Shown piece after piece: positions 1-8,647 of a stretch of DNA of 64,000 bases. This DNA is from Marinobacter salsuginis. GTDB lineage: Bacteria; Pseudomonadota; Gammaproteobacteria; Pseudomonadales; Oleiphilaceae. Below the pieces are notes generated by a model, which saw only the letters and a list, made by a program, of their open reading frames with translations, ran no database searches and was not told the DNA's origin. The translations under genes and the position numbers were made by a program. Positions within the stretch are counted from its first letter, which is position 1, and every line of letters starts with the position of its first letter. The stretch lies in assembly GCF_009617755.1 (NCBI RefSeq), contig NZ_BGZH01000001.1:1550001-1614000 (forward strand), given 5' to 3'.

Positions 1-2
1 AG

Positions 3-377
3 GCGCTCGTCCAATGGCACCGCAACCAGCTGCCGGAGCAACTGAGAACGACGGAACAACACCTGCATGCCAGCACCCGGCAGCAGCAGGCCCGAACTGC
101 AGCCATCGAATCGGCGTCTTCGCCCGAGGAAGCCGGACGGCAACTGGCCGAGCTGGGCGTGAACCAGCAAGGCGTCGAGAGCGTCGTGAATTACCTGAAG
201 CAGCGGGAACACTTTGACCAGCGTTTCGAAGACTTCCGGGAAGCGGTAGACCGGGAGGCCTCGTCAGGACTGGCCGAAGCTGATCTGGAGAAACAGCGGG
301 AGGCATTACTGGAGCGACATTTCCCGCAGCCGCAAGACAGAACCTGGGCACGACTGAAAATGCTGGGCAACGGCTGA
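3..377 (+). CDS. Lipase chaperone (lipase-specific foldase), C-terminal fragment
   Basis: The frame is open from the first bases of the window and ends at 377, so only the last 124 codons are present and the start lies outside. The fragment is almost wholly charged alpha-helix, with LPEQLR, a GVESVVNYLKQREHFDQRF stretch and a final helix containing LLERHFP. This fits the helical C-terminal half of LifO/LimK-type foldases, inner-membrane-anchored periplasmic proteins that fold a secreted triacylglycerol lipase before type II secretion. The partner lipase gene would be expected further left and cannot be seen. The assignment rests on the helical pattern and motifs, so it is moderately sure. Confidence 0.65.
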   Translation, partial: ALVQWHRNQLPEQLRTTEQHLHASTRQQQARTAAIESASSPEEAGRQLAELGVNQQGVESVVNYLKQREHFDQRFEDFREAVDREASSGLAEADLEKQREALLERHFPQPQDRTWARLKMLGNG

Positions 378-455
378 CCAGAATGTGCTCGGGTTCCCGA
401 ACACGTGGGCCGTGCCAGATACAATCCGGAGACCTACGCGATACTGGACACGGCC

Positions 456-1838
456 ATGACGACCGAGCAGATCGAACAGCAGCAGGCCGCCGGATTCCGC
501 AACCTGCGCTTCACGCCAGACCTCGAAGAGGCCTTCCGGCGATCACGGGCCGGCCTGATCAGGCATCGGGCCAGGCCAGTCTCGATCGCCGGGCTGATCC
601 TGTTTTTGATCTACGCGGTGATGGATGCACTGACCCTCCCTGCCGAGCTGGCCCAGGTCACGGTGTCCATCCGGCTCGCGATTACCTGCCCTGTAATTGC
701 CATTGTGATCTGGCTCGCCTACCGTCCAGTTCCTTCCGACATCAACTTCGAACGCATCTATACCCTCGCCTATCTCATGGGCGGCCTGAGCGTGGTGGCG
801 ATCATCGCGGCGGCGCGGCAGGCCGGGTATCCACTGCCCTACGAGGGCATGATCCTGATGCTCATGTTCGGATACTTCGCCATGGGGCTGCCGTTTTTCA
901 GCGCGTCCCTGGTGTCACTGGTGCTGGTGATCAGCTACCTGATGATCGAGCTGTTAAACGGCATGTCCGGCGCCGCCCTGGCCACCAATCTGTTCTTTCT
1001 GACCACGGCCAACATCATTGGCATGGTGGGCGCCTGGACCAGCGAGTACCGTCACCGTGCACACTTCCTGGATCGTCAACTGCTGGATCGACTGCACCAG
1101 GCAACCAGGGATGAAAGCCGGCGAAAAACCGAACTGATCACCGCGGCCAGCCATGACCTTCGCCAGCCCCTGAACGTGATCGACATAACGCTGGAGAACC
1201 TTTCGCCTGGCCAGGACGGCTCCACCACCCGGCAGTTGAAGGATATGGTCCGACATCTTCGCCGCCTTCTCGGCACCGTCTTTGACAGCGCCAGACTGAA
1301 TGAGGGCATGGTGCAGGCTGATATCCGGCCCACCTCACTGGCGCCGATTTTCCGGGATCTGAATGATCTGATGGCTGATTCATCGGGCAACAGTGACGTG
1401 ACAGTGAAAATCGACCAGGGCACTGGCAACCTCAAGGTCATGGCCGATCCGTCCCTGCTGTCCCGGGTCCTCCAGAATCTGCTGTTCAATGCGGTGCAAC
1501 ATAGCGGTGGCAATCGTATTCACCTGTCTGCACGCAGCGTGGGTACGCAAGTTCTGTTGGAGGTCTCGGATAACGGAACCGGCGTGCCCCCCGAGCTGAA
1601 CGATTCCCTGTTCTCACCCTACGTCAGGGGCCAGGGCCAGACAGACTACCCCGGCCTGGGTCTGGGCCTGACTATCGTAAAGGAATTCGTTGTCCTGATG
1701 CAGGGAACCTGTGGCGTCGAAACAGGGACCGGACGGGGGTCTGTGTTTTGGGTGCGGCTACCGGCGGCCCTCACAGCCAACCGCGTGCACGAGCCAGATT
1801 CACGCACTCCGTCCGGTTATGAACACCAAGCTGGGTGA
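456..1838 (+). CDS. Membrane-bound sensor histidine kinase with six transmembrane segments
   Basis: About 200 N-terminal residues hold six hydrophobic helices (roughly residues 41-60, 68-89, 101-120, 130-147, 149-167 and 176-194) with short loops, so sensing is probably in or close to the membrane. The dimerisation box is AASHDLRQPLN, with the phosphorylated histidine near residue 233. The ATPase domain follows with LLFNAVQHSG (N box), VSDNGTGVP (G1) and GLGLGLTIVKEF (G2). No receiver domain is present. I chose the ATG at 456; an in-frame GTG at 405 would add 17 residues. The last 23 codons overlap the end of the convergent response regulator gene, its likely partner. The signal is unknown. 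Confidence 0.85.
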   Translation: MTTEQIEQQQAAGFRNLRFTPDLEEAFRRSRAGLIRHRARPVSIAGLILFLIYAVMDALTLPAELAQVTVSIRLAITCPVIAIVIWLAYRPVPSDINFERIYTLAYLMGGLSVVAIIAAARQAGYPLPYEGMILMLMFGYFAMGLPFFSASLVSLVLVISYLMIELLNGMSGAALATNLFFLTTANIIGMVGAWTSEYRHRAHFLDRQLLDRLHQATRDESRRKTELITAASHDLRQPLNVIDITLENLSPGQDGSTTRQLKDMVRHLRRLLGTVFDSARLNEGMVQADIRPTSLAPIFRDLNDLMADSSGNSDVTVKIDQGTGNLKVMADPSLLSRVLQNLLFNAVQHSGGNRIHLSARSVGTQVLLEVSDNGTGVPPELNDSLFSPYVRGQGQTDYPGLGLGLTIVKEFVVLMQGTCGVETGTGRGSVFWVRLPAALTANRVHEPDSRTPSGYEHQAG

Positions 1839-2430
1839 AGATGGCCTTGAGGTGGGTTTTTACCGTGTGTTCCGTCAGGTTCAGACTCTGGCAGATGCGT
1901 TTATTGGGGAAGCCCTGCGCCAGGAGGAGAAGCACCTCCATTTGCCGCGGTGTTAACGCCAGATCCTGAGCCAACGGTTGAACACCGCCCGGGAAATAAC
2001 CCTCACCACGACTCACAGACCGAACCATACTCACCAGAGCCGACCGACCGGCAGATTTCGCCAGAAAACCACTGGCACCGGCCGCCCTTGCTGCCCGCAC
2101 CGTCGCCTCATCTTCACTACTTGAAATGATAACCACCGGAGGTGGGTCCCGGTGGACTGCCAGTCTCGGTAACAAGGCCAGCCCCGTCTCGCCCTGGAGT
2201 GCAATATCGAGCAGGATAAGCTGAAAATCGTCCTGGCGGGCCAGGAGACTTGAGGCAACCTCAACCGAGCTGGCCGTTATAACAGATTCGGCCAGCCCCT
2301 CCTGCCGGATTAAACCGGCCAACCCCTGGGCAAACAGGGCATGATCATCAACCAGCAACACCTTGTTCAGAGGAAGCGGCTGAGTGGGACAGGCAACAGA
2401 CTGCCCCGTTTCTGATGTGATGGCATCCAT
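1771..2430 (-). CDS. NarL/FixJ-family response regulator
   Basis: This 219-residue protein has a receiver domain (acidic pair in LLVDDH near residues 28-29, phospho-acceptor D75 in LILLDIAL, conserved lysine in FLAKSAG) and a LuxR-type helix-turn-helix (LTPRQMEVLLLLAQG, then TEHTVKTHLKAIFTQLG). It should bind DNA as a dimer when phosphorylated. The only kinase nearby is the convergent gene, whose 3' end overlaps this one by 68 bp, so the two probably form a two-component pair even though they are not co-transcribed. The target genes are unknown; the lipase chaperone on the far side of the kinase is the nearest candidate, which is only inference. Confidence 0.88.
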   Translation of the reverse strand: MDAITSETGQSVACPTQPLPLNKVLLVDDHALFAQGLAGLIRQEGLAESVITASSVEVASSLLARQDDFQLILLDIALQGETGLALLPRLAVHRDPPPVVIISSSEDEATVRAARAAGASGFLAKSAGRSALVSMVRSVSRGEGYFPGGVQPLAQDLALTPRQMEVLLLLAQGFPNKRICQSLNLTEHTVKTHLKAIFTQLGVHNRTECVNLARARGWL

Positions 2431-2576
2431 GGATGAGCCTCTGCCCGCTGTGTTTATTTTTGTTACGGCGGATGACTCACTATAGGCCAGCGCGCCCTTG
2501 CTCTCCGCGTACTGCTTAACATTTTTCTACAACCCCCGCCCGGGTACCTCCATTGTGTGGGACCAATGAAACACAA

Positions 2577-2594
2577 CTGTCATATTCCTGAAGC
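2577..2594 (+). promoter_or_regulatory. Possible PHO box (PhoB site)
   Basis: CTGTCAT, a perfect match to the PHO-box half site, is followed by four bases (ATTC) and CTGAAGC, a weaker second half with the expected 11-base period. It lies about 50-60 bases upstream of the ATG of a PstS-like protein, which is where a PhoB-dependent promoter would be. One strong half and one weak half make this tentative. Confidence 0.4.
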
Positions 2595-2640
2595 ATCCTT
2601 CTCGGCTCCAACCAACTGACTGGTAAAGGCTTTTATCAAA

Positions 2641-3957
2641 ATGCCGCGATTTACACGGATGACTTCAAAACTGCCGGGGCTGCTACTGCCAACGATAATG
2701 GCGTTCCAGGCCCAGGCCTATGATCTGGAAATTCATGGTTCCAATACCGTCGGCGCTACCCTGGCACCCATGCTGGTCACCGGCTACCTGGAAGAGCACG
2801 GCGGCGGGCAGGTTACGTCCAGGGGCACGGGCGTGGAGAACGAAAAAGTTCTACGCGCACCGGTGAACAACCGGGCGACGGAGGTGCTGGTGGCAGCGCA
2901 CGGTTCAAGCACCGGCTTCAAGGCCCTGGCCGCCGGCAAAGCCAACATCTGGGCCTCTTCCCGGCCGGTAAAACCACAGGAAGCCGAGCAATTTCGTGCC
3001 AGGGCCGACCTCAATGCGCCAGAGAGCGAGCACGTCATTGCCATCGATGGACTGGCGATTCTGGTTCATCCGTCCAACCCCATCAGTAAAATGAGTATCG
3101 AGACCCTGGGCCGGGTATTCTCCGGACAGATCCGGAACTGGTCGGAGCTGGGCGGCCCGGATCGCCCCATTCAACTCTATGCCAGGGACGACCGTTCCGG
3201 GACCTGGGACACCTTCAAATCCCTGGTACTGGGGAAAGAGTTCGAACTGGACAACAACGCCAGGCGCTACGAATCCAACGACCAGCTATCCGATGACGTT
3301 AGCCGGGACCCCTCCGGCATCGGCTTCTCCGGCCTGGCCTCTGTTCGAGACAGCAAACTGCTGGCCATCTCGGAAGGCAATGCGCCAGCTCTGCGCCCCA
3401 ATCAGCTCACCGTCGCCAGTGAGGACTACCCGCTGTCACGTCGATTGTTCATGTACACGCCGGGAAGTGATGTCCCGCCGCTCTCCGCCGGCCTGATCGG
3501 ATTCGCCCTCGGCCAGCAGGGGCAGGCACTGGTGGCCGAATCCGGGTTCATTTCACAGAACCCCATCGCGGTGAAGCCGGAGTTCGACGACTCGACGCCC
3601 GAAAGCTTTCGCCGACTGACCGGTAATTACCATCGTCTGACCGTCAATTTCCGCTTCTCCGAAGGCCGAACCAAGCTCGATAACAAGGCGCGCCGCGACC
3701 TGCTGCGGGTTCAGCAGTACCTGCTCCAGAACGGTCGATCCGCTGATGACCTGTTATTGATCGGGTTTGCCGACACCCAGAGCCACGAGCTGCGAGCCCA
3801 GATGATCTCCGAGCTTCGGGCCCTGTCGGTCCGCAAGGCCCTGCAGGAAGTGAACGTGCCGGATGTTGCCTACACGGGTTATGGCCAGTACATGCCAGTG
3901 GGCGGCAGCGGCAACTCTCGCAACGGGCGCGTGGAAGTCTGGATCAAATCCCGTTAG
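2641..3957 (+). CDS. Phosphate-binding (PstS-like) domain fused to an OmpA peptidoglycan-binding domain
   Basis: A signal peptide covers about residues 1-26 (ends AFQAQA). Residues of about 30-300 form a PstS-like type II periplasmic binding domain, with IHGSNTVGATLAP at the start and the DDRSGTWDTFKSLVLG motif that lines the oxyanion pocket. From about residue 325 the protein changes to an OmpA-like domain (VNFRFSEGRTKLDNKAR, then LLIGFADTQ and GRVEVWI), which would hold it to peptidoglycan. No PstCAB transporter genes are adjacent, so it may sense or capture phosphate rather than feed a neighbouring permease. A PHO-box-like site lies upstream. Similar fusions occur in other gammaproteobacteria; ligand and role here are inferred. 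Confidence 0.85.
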   Translation: MPRFTRMTSKLPGLLLPTIMAFQAQAYDLEIHGSNTVGATLAPMLVTGYLEEHGGGQVTSRGTGVENEKVLRAPVNNRATEVLVAAHGSSTGFKALAAGKANIWASSRPVKPQEAEQFRARADLNAPESEHVIAIDGLAILVHPSNPISKMSIETLGRVFSGQIRNWSELGGPDRPIQLYARDDRSGTWDTFKSLVLGKEFELDNNARRYESNDQLSDDVSRDPSGIGFSGLASVRDSKLLAISEGNAPALRPNQLTVASEDYPLSRRLFMYTPGSDVPPLSAGLIGFALGQQGQALVAESGFISQNPIAVKPEFDDSTPESFRRLTGNYHRLTVNFRFSEGRTKLDNKARRDLLRVQQYLLQNGRSADDLLLIGFADTQSHELRAQMISELRALSVRKALQEVNVPDVAYTGYGQYMPVGGSGNSRNGRVEVWIKSR

Positions 3958-4070
3958 CCGCGACCAAAGTCTGATGCCAAGCTGCGGCAATCACCTATCC
4001 GCTGCGGCATCACACCTATGTTTGGGTTTTCTATACTAACGAGGTCATTTCCAACCAACAGACAGGGACA

Positions 4071-5366
4071 ATGGACATCCAAAACGACCACCGTTACGCG
4101 ATCAACCTGAACGTTCGGGGCATTCAGCCCTCAGCCACCCTTCGCATCAATGAGCTGAGCAATCACCTCAAATCCGAAGGCAAGGACATTATCAAACTCG
4201 GGCTGGGGCAATCCCCCTTCCCGGTGCCCGATCGCGTGGTGGAGGCGCTGAAAGAGCACGCCCACGAAAAGGACTACCTGCCGGTCAAGGGCCTCAAAGG
4301 CCTGCGTGAGGCCATCGCCGGTTACATCCGCCGGAGCGAACGCATGCACTGTACCTGGGAGGACGTGCTCATCGGCCCGGGTTCCAAGGAGCTGCTGTTC
4401 ATGCTCCAGCTGGCCTACTACGGGGACCTCCTGATCCCCCGCCCGAGCTGGGTTTCTTATGCGCCGCAAGCCCGGATCATCGGGCGCTCCGTACACTGGC
4501 TGCCGACCCATGCCGAAAACAACTGGCAACTGACCGCCGAAGAGCTGGATATCATCTGTCGCGATGATCCCTCGCGGCCCCGGATCCTGATCCTGAACTA
4601 CCCGTCCAACCCCACGGGTTGCACCTACACCGACGACCAGCTGCTGGCCATCGCCAACGTGGCCCGCAAATACAAGCTGATTCTGCTGTCGGACGAAATC
4701 TACGGCGAAGTGCATTTCGAGGGCAAGCACAAATCCATCGCCCGCTATTACCCCGAAGGCACCATCATCAGTACGGGTCTGAGCAAGTGGGCCGGTGCCG
4801 GTGGCTGGCGCCTGGGCACATTTATTTTCCCCCGGGAACTGAGGCCGCTGCAGGACGCCATGGCGATCATCGCCAGCGAGACCTATACCGCCACCAGCGC
4901 ACCAATCCAGCACGCAGCGATAGCGGCGTTCAACGGCGGTGAGGACATTGATGAATACCTGAAACAGTCCCGCCGTGTGTTGAAGGTTGTGGGCGAGTAC
5001 ATGCATCGCCGCCTGACCGAGATGGGCGCCGTGGTCCAGAAACCGGAAGGTGCGTTCTACCTGTTCCCCGACTTCTCCGGGTTCCGGGAGCAACTTTCCA
5101 GGAAAGACATAAAGACCAGCCAGGCCTTCTGCCAGGCCCTGCTGGAAAACACCGGCGTCGCCATCCTGCCCGCCAGCGACTTCGGCTTTGTGCCGGATCA
5201 TCTTGGGGCCCGACTGGCCTTTGTTGACTTCGATGGAACCGAATCCCTGCACCTCGCCGGCAGTGACTATGCCGAACAGGAGCTGGGCGACGATTTCGTC
5301 AAGCAGGCGTGTCCAAGACTGGTTCTGGCCATGGACAAGATGGAGCAGTGGCTGAACAGCCTCTGA
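4071..5366 (+). CDS. PLP-dependent class I/II aminotransferase
   Basis: This 431-residue fold-type I aminotransferase would transfer an amino group between an amino acid and a 2-oxo acid in the cytoplasm. Visible motifs are NYPSNPTG (N180, contacts the cofactor), SDEIYGE (D208), and STGLSKWAGAGGWRLG with the PLP-binding lysine K239 and the substrate-carboxylate arginine. The start is supported by AGGGA eight bases before the ATG. The sequence resembles aspartate/aromatic aminotransferases of the AspC/AlaA superfamily, but the substrate cannot be told from the sequence. It stands alone, 54 bases before the next gene in the same direction. Confidence 0.88.
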   Translation: MDIQNDHRYAINLNVRGIQPSATLRINELSNHLKSEGKDIIKLGLGQSPFPVPDRVVEALKEHAHEKDYLPVKGLKGLREAIAGYIRRSERMHCTWEDVLIGPGSKELLFMLQLAYYGDLLIPRPSWVSYAPQARIIGRSVHWLPTHAENNWQLTAEELDIICRDDPSRPRILILNYPSNPTGCTYTDDQLLAIANVARKYKLILLSDEIYGEVHFEGKHKSIARYYPEGTIISTGLSKWAGAGGWRLGTFIFPRELRPLQDAMAIIASETYTATSAPIQHAAIAAFNGGEDIDEYLKQSRRVLKVVGEYMHRRLTEMGAVVQKPEGAFYLFPDFSGFREQLSRKDIKTSQAFCQALLENTGVAILPASDFGFVPDHLGARLAFVDFDGTESLHLAGSDYAEQELGDDFVKQACPRLVLAMDKMEQWLNSL

Positions 5367-5420
5367 TTCTGCCGTGTTAGACTGGCGTCCTCATTCCTAG
5401 GGGATATCAACGGGGGCGCC

Positions 5421-6245
5421 ATGTCTGATTCTGTTTCTCTGCTCGAGATTACCGACTTTGCCGAAAACCTGGCCCGCGAAGCCGGCGAGCTGATTCGCCG
5501 CGAGCGGGACAACAACGCCCTGCGAACCGACTACAAACACCAGACCGAACTGGTCACCCACGCCGACGTGATGGCCGACGAATTCATTACCGGCGCCATC
5601 CGCAAGCGTTTCCCAGACCATCGAATCCTCTCCGAAGAAACCATGCCGGACCTGAGCCAGGCGGAAGAACTGGACACTCCGCTCTGGATAGTCGACCCCA
5701 TCGACGGCACAGTGAACTATGCCTACGGCCATCCCCAGGTAGCCGTCTCAATTGCCTACGCCGAAAAAGGTCGCGTTCAGGTGGGTGTCGTGCATGCGCC
5801 TTTCCCCGGCGAAACCTTCCGGGCGACCCGCTCAGAAGGCGCGACGCTGAATGGCCGCCCCATCCGGCACAGCGGAGCAACCGTTCCGCGTGACTCCCTG
5901 TTCGCCACCGGCTTTCCCTATACCAAGGACGCCCTCGAGCCGTTGGTCAAACGCCTGGATGCGATGATTCACCAATGCCGCGACCTGCGCCGTATTGGCT
6001 CGGCGGCCCTGGATATCTGCTGGGTGGCCTGTGGCCGACTGGATATCTACTACGAGAACGTCAGCCCCTGGGACTTCGCCGCCGCCCGCCTGATCGCCCT
6101 GGAAGCAGGCGCCACAGCTGGCCACTTCGGCGAGGTGCCTGAAGGCTATCCTGCTGACCTCTGGGGCCGCGATATCCTGATCTCGGCGCCGGCTGTCTGG
6201 GAGCCTGTTCGGTCTATTCTCCGGTCTGCCTCTGGGTACGACTGA
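5421..6245 (+). CDS. Inositol monophosphatase-family phosphatase
   Basis: A 274-residue Mg2+-dependent sugar/nucleotide phosphatase. The three metal-binding motifs are visible: LSEET (glutamate), DPIDGTVNYAYG (the DPIDGT signature) and WDFAAARLIALEAGA near the C-terminus. The family includes SuhB, CysQ and histidinol phosphatases of the HisN type; the sequence does not decide among them. It follows the aminotransferase gene by 54 bases and may be co-transcribed. A structured repeat element lies directly downstream, between this gene and the convergent slmA. Confidence 0.85.
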   Translation: MSDSVSLLEITDFAENLAREAGELIRRERDNNALRTDYKHQTELVTHADVMADEFITGAIRKRFPDHRILSEETMPDLSQAEELDTPLWIVDPIDGTVNYAYGHPQVAVSIAYAEKGRVQVGVVHAPFPGETFRATRSEGATLNGRPIRHSGATVPRDSLFATGFPYTKDALEPLVKRLDAMIHQCRDLRRIGSAALDICWVACGRLDIYYENVSPWDFAAARLIALEAGATAGHFGEVPEGYPADLWGRDILISAPAVWEPVRSILRSASGYD

Positions 6246-6286
6246 GTGTGCAGGTAGGATTGAGGAGATATATCTCAAGAGTCTGA

Positions 6287-6400
6287 TAGGCGGGGGCAGG
6301 AAGGGCTTTCCCGAAATGTCGGCGGCCATGGATGGCCGACGCCAAGCGCACATGGACGTGCTCGTAGCGGTTTCGGGAAAGCCCTTCCTGCCCTCGCCTA
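6287..6400 (-). repeat. Structured intergenic repeat, copy 1 (long hairpin with conserved loop)
   Basis: The outer arms 6294-6316 and 6371-6393 are perfect 23-base inverted repeats; pairing extends to 6287 and 6400 with one G-T wobble. Between them lies a short inner hairpin at 6323-6338 (CGGCCAT, GG, ATGGCCG) and a core that reads ACGTCCATGT on the minus strand (6359-6350). A second copy with the same plan but different arm bases is at 23568-23679. It sits between the convergent 3' ends of the phosphatase gene and slmA, where it could end transcription from both sides, although no T-run is present. Confidence 0.85.
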
Positions 6401-6448
6401 AACTCCAGACCAAGCAGGCTAGGAATCTTGAAGAGGCGAACGAAAAAT

Positions 6449-7036
6449 TCAGCCCCAAACACCCTCAGCAACCAAACCCCAACTCTCGTCGAAGTCAGTA
6501 GAAGGCAACCGCGAGAACGAGGAGCGGATAAACCGCTGAATCCGGCCCTCAACGAACACCAGAACATAGTCCGCGCCACGAGCAGACGTCGTACGGGGCC
6601 GAAGCCCCTGGCGGATCTCACCCTCCTTGAGGGTTTGGCGCACCTGGGTTTCCAGGCGTTCGAAGAACTGGGAGGCACGCTTGCGCAAAGTGTCGTTTTC
6701 GCCCATCAGGGCGTCTCCGGTCAGCACGCAGCACAGGCCGGGATTACGTTCTGCGAAAACCAGCACCAGATGTACTAGCTGTTGAAGGCGAACCCGCACA
6801 TCCTCCTGCCCCTGCAGGATTACCTGGCAGCGGGAGAACACTGCCTCCTCGGCGAACTCAATGAGCGCCTCGAACATCTTCCGCTTGCTGGGGAAGTGTC
6901 GGTACAGGGCCGCCTCGGTAACGCCAACAGATTTGGCAAGGCCGGCGGTGGTGATGCGGGCTCCAGGATCCGTCTCCAGGAGTTCCACAAGGGCATGAAG
7001 AATCGCCTCGCGGCGACTGGGTTTCTGATCAGTCAT
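6449..7036 (-). CDS. slmA: Nucleoid occlusion factor SlmA (TetR family)
   Basis: This 195-residue protein starts with a TetR helix-turn-helix (RITTAGLAKSVGVTEAALYR followed by HFPSKRKMFEALIEF) and continues with the SlmA-type core ERNPGLCCVLTGDALMGEND and FFERLETQVRQ, ending DFDESWGLVA. In E. coli SlmA binds chromosomal DNA sites and FtsZ, so that septum formation over the nucleoid is blocked. The length matches the family (about 198). It follows thiG with 90 bases between, holding a short GC-rich hairpin; in other bacteria slmA is usually near dut or argB, so the thi neighbourhood is a local arrangement. Confidence 0.9.
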   Translation of the reverse strand: MTDQKPSRREAILHALVELLETDPGARITTAGLAKSVGVTEAALYRHFPSKRKMFEALIEFAEEAVFSRCQVILQGQEDVRVRLQQLVHLVLVFAERNPGLCCVLTGDALMGENDTLRKRASQFFERLETQVRQTLKEGEIRQGLRPRTTSARGADYVLVFVEGRIQRFIRSSFSRLPSTDFDESWGLVAEGVWG

Positions 7037-7070
7037 GGCAGGACAGCAGCGCTCTGATTTATCGTTGTCG

Positions 7071-7094
7071 GGGCCGGTCGTTCAGCGCCGGCCC
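7071..7094 (-). terminator. GC-rich hairpin between thiG and slmA
   Basis: GGGCCGG and CCGGCCC form a 7-bp stem around a 10-base loop in the 90-base gap after thiG. There is no run of T after it in the direction of transcription, so it is at best a weak or processing hairpin. Confidence 0.35.
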
Positions 7095-7126
7095 TCAGTT
7101 ATCGTTAGTCAGGATTGTGCCCGAGA

Positions 7127-7936
7127 TCAGAAGAAGGTGCCATCAATGGGCGAGGACGCACTGGCATAGAGTTTCTTCGGCATTCGGCCTGCCAGGTAGG
7201 CTTCCCGGCCAGCCTCGATGGCGAGGCGCATGGCATTGGCCATCTTGATCGGGTCTTTGGCCTGGGCGATGGCGGTATTCATCAATACGCCGTCGCAACC
7301 CAGCTCCATAGCGATGGTGGCATCTGACGCAGTGCCGACGCCGGCGTCGACCAGTACGGGTACCTTCGCGTTTTCCACGATCAACCGGATGTTGTACCGG
7401 TTCTGGATACCCAGTCCGGAACCGATGGGCGCGCCCAGCGGCATGATGGCCACGCAACCCATATCTTCCAGGCGCTTGGCCAGCAGCGGGTCGTCCGAGC
7501 AGTAGACCATCACCTTGAAGCCATCCTTGATCAGCTCCTCAGCGGCCACCAGCGTTTCGGTCATGTTCGGGTAGAGGGTCTTCTCCTCGCCGAGGACTTC
7601 CAGTTTCACCAGATCATGGCCATCCAGGAGCTCCCGGGCCAGCTTACAGGTGCGCACGGCATCCTTGGCGGTGTAGCAACCGGCGGTGTTCGGCAAAATG
7701 GTGTAATGATCCGGGGAAACCACATCCAGCAGGTTCGGCTCATCCGGATTCTGGCCGAGGTTGGTGCGGCGAACGGCAACGGTAACAATTTCTGCACCGC
7801 TCGACTCGATGGCATGACCGGTTTCCATCATGTCACGGTATTTGCCGGTGCCAACGAGCAGACGGGACTGGTAAACCCGCCCGGCAATTTCTAGCGGTCT
7901 GTCTTCTGGAAGCTGGATTTCGGATGTCTCTGTCAT
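7127..7936 (-). CDS. thiG: Thiazole synthase ThiG
   Basis: ThiG forms the thiazole phosphate ring of thiamine from deoxyxylulose 5-phosphate, dehydroglycine and the sulfur carried on ThiS thiocarboxylate. This 269-residue TIM-barrel protein has the family hallmarks LVGTGKY near the N-terminus, the LVKLEVLG strand with the Schiff-base lysine, [11 protein letters not shown] and the phosphate-binding [13 protein letters not shown]. It lies 71 bases after thiS, its protein partner, at the end of the long minus-strand gene series from lptD. No other thiamine genes are in the window. Confidence 0.95.
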   Translation of the reverse strand: MTETSEIQLPEDRPLEIAGRVYQSRLLVGTGKYRDMMETGHAIESSGAEIVTVAVRRTNLGQNPDEPNLLDVVSPDHYTILPNTAGCYTAKDAVRTCKLARELLDGHDLVKLEVLGEEKTLYPNMTETLVAAEELIKDGFKVMVYCSDDPLLAKRLEDMGCVAIMPLGAPIGSGLGIQNRYNIRLIVENAKVPVLVDAGVGTASDATIAMELGCDGVLMNTAIAQAKDPIKMANAMRLAIEAGREAYLAGRMPKKLYASASSPIDGTFF

Positions 7937-8007
7937 AAAGTTCCTGAATAATTTGAATACGGGAGGATGGAACCGCTGTGGTTGCCGAGTCGGGTGGACC
8001 GGCCAGT

Positions 8008-8208
8008 TTAACCGCCGCCAATCGCGTGAACGACTTCCACACGGTCGCCATCGCTCAGGGTAAATTCCGGGTGTTGGCTGCGTGGCACGATGTCCTCGTT
8101 TACCTCGACCGCCAGCCGCTTGCCCGCGAGAGCCATCTTTTCAATCAGCGTGGCAACGGTTGCGCCTTTCGGCAGCTCCATTGCTTCGCCATTTACCTGA
8201 ACCTGCAT
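8008..8208 (-). CDS. thiS: Sulfur carrier protein ThiS
   Basis: A 66-residue ubiquitin-like protein ending VVHAIGGG. The C-terminal di-glycine is adenylated and turned into a thiocarboxylate that gives sulfur to the thiazole ring made by ThiG, encoded next. The start ATG follows the stop of the DUF423 gene by 25 bases, so there is no room for a separate leader or a TPP riboswitch, and expression most likely depends on the upstream operon. Confidence 0.92.
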   Translation of the reverse strand: MQVQVNGEAMELPKGATVATLIEKMALAGKRLAVEVNEDIVPRSQHPEFTLSDGDRVEVVHAIGGG

Positions 8209-8233
8209 CGTGACTCTTGCACCTCTGTATTCA

Positions 8234-8647
8234 TCACTTGTTCCGGCGGAGACCGGAGGTTATTAACAGCGCCCAGCCCACCATGAAAGACATGCCGCCC
8301 AGAGGCGTAATCGGGCCGATCCAGCGGATGTCCGTAAGCACCAACAGGTAAAGACTGCCACTGAACAGCAGAATGCCGACGAGGAAAAATCCTGCCGACC
8401 AACCAAGCCATTTCCGGGGAAGCCCCTGCCCGCTGAGCAAAGCCAACAGAACCAGCGCAATGGAATGATACATCTGGTATGTGACGGCGGTCTGGAAAAC
8501 TTCAAGTCCCCGGTCACTGACCAGGCCGCGCAGGCCGTGTGCGCCGAAGGCGCCTGCCATTACCGCCAGAAGCGCCAGAAAAGCTCCCGCGACCAGGGGC
8601 CATACAAGGACCCGCCCCGGGGTTTGATGTACGGGCTCAGCAGTCAC
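8234..8647 (-). CDS. DUF423 family membrane protein (YgdD-like)
   Basis: A 137-residue protein with four predicted hydrophobic helices (around residues 17-35, 53-72, 80-100 and 112-130) and the family motif GAFGAHGL near the N-terminus. It is a small inner-membrane protein of the DUF423/YgdD family, whose function is not established. Its start overlaps the end of apaH by 11 bases, which suggests translational coupling within this operon. Confidence 0.85.
   Translation of the reverse strand: MTAEPVHQTPGRVLVWPLVAGAFLALLAVMAGAFGAHGLRGLVSDRGLEVFQTAVTYQMYHSIALVLLALLSGQGLPRKWLGWSAGFFLVGILLFSGSLYLLVLTDIRWIGPITPLGGMSFMVGWALLITSGLRRNK

Noticed and set aside
4131..5252. Open frame of 373 codons on the minus strand opposite the aminotransferase
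   Set aside because: It is the mirror of a GC-rich, strongly biased coding frame. The plus-strand frame has all class I aminotransferase motifs; the mirror has none.
8209..8233. Possible TPP riboswitch before thiS
   Set aside because: Only 25 bases separate the DUF423 stop from the thiS start, and no thi-box motif is seen there or in the thiS-thiG gap.
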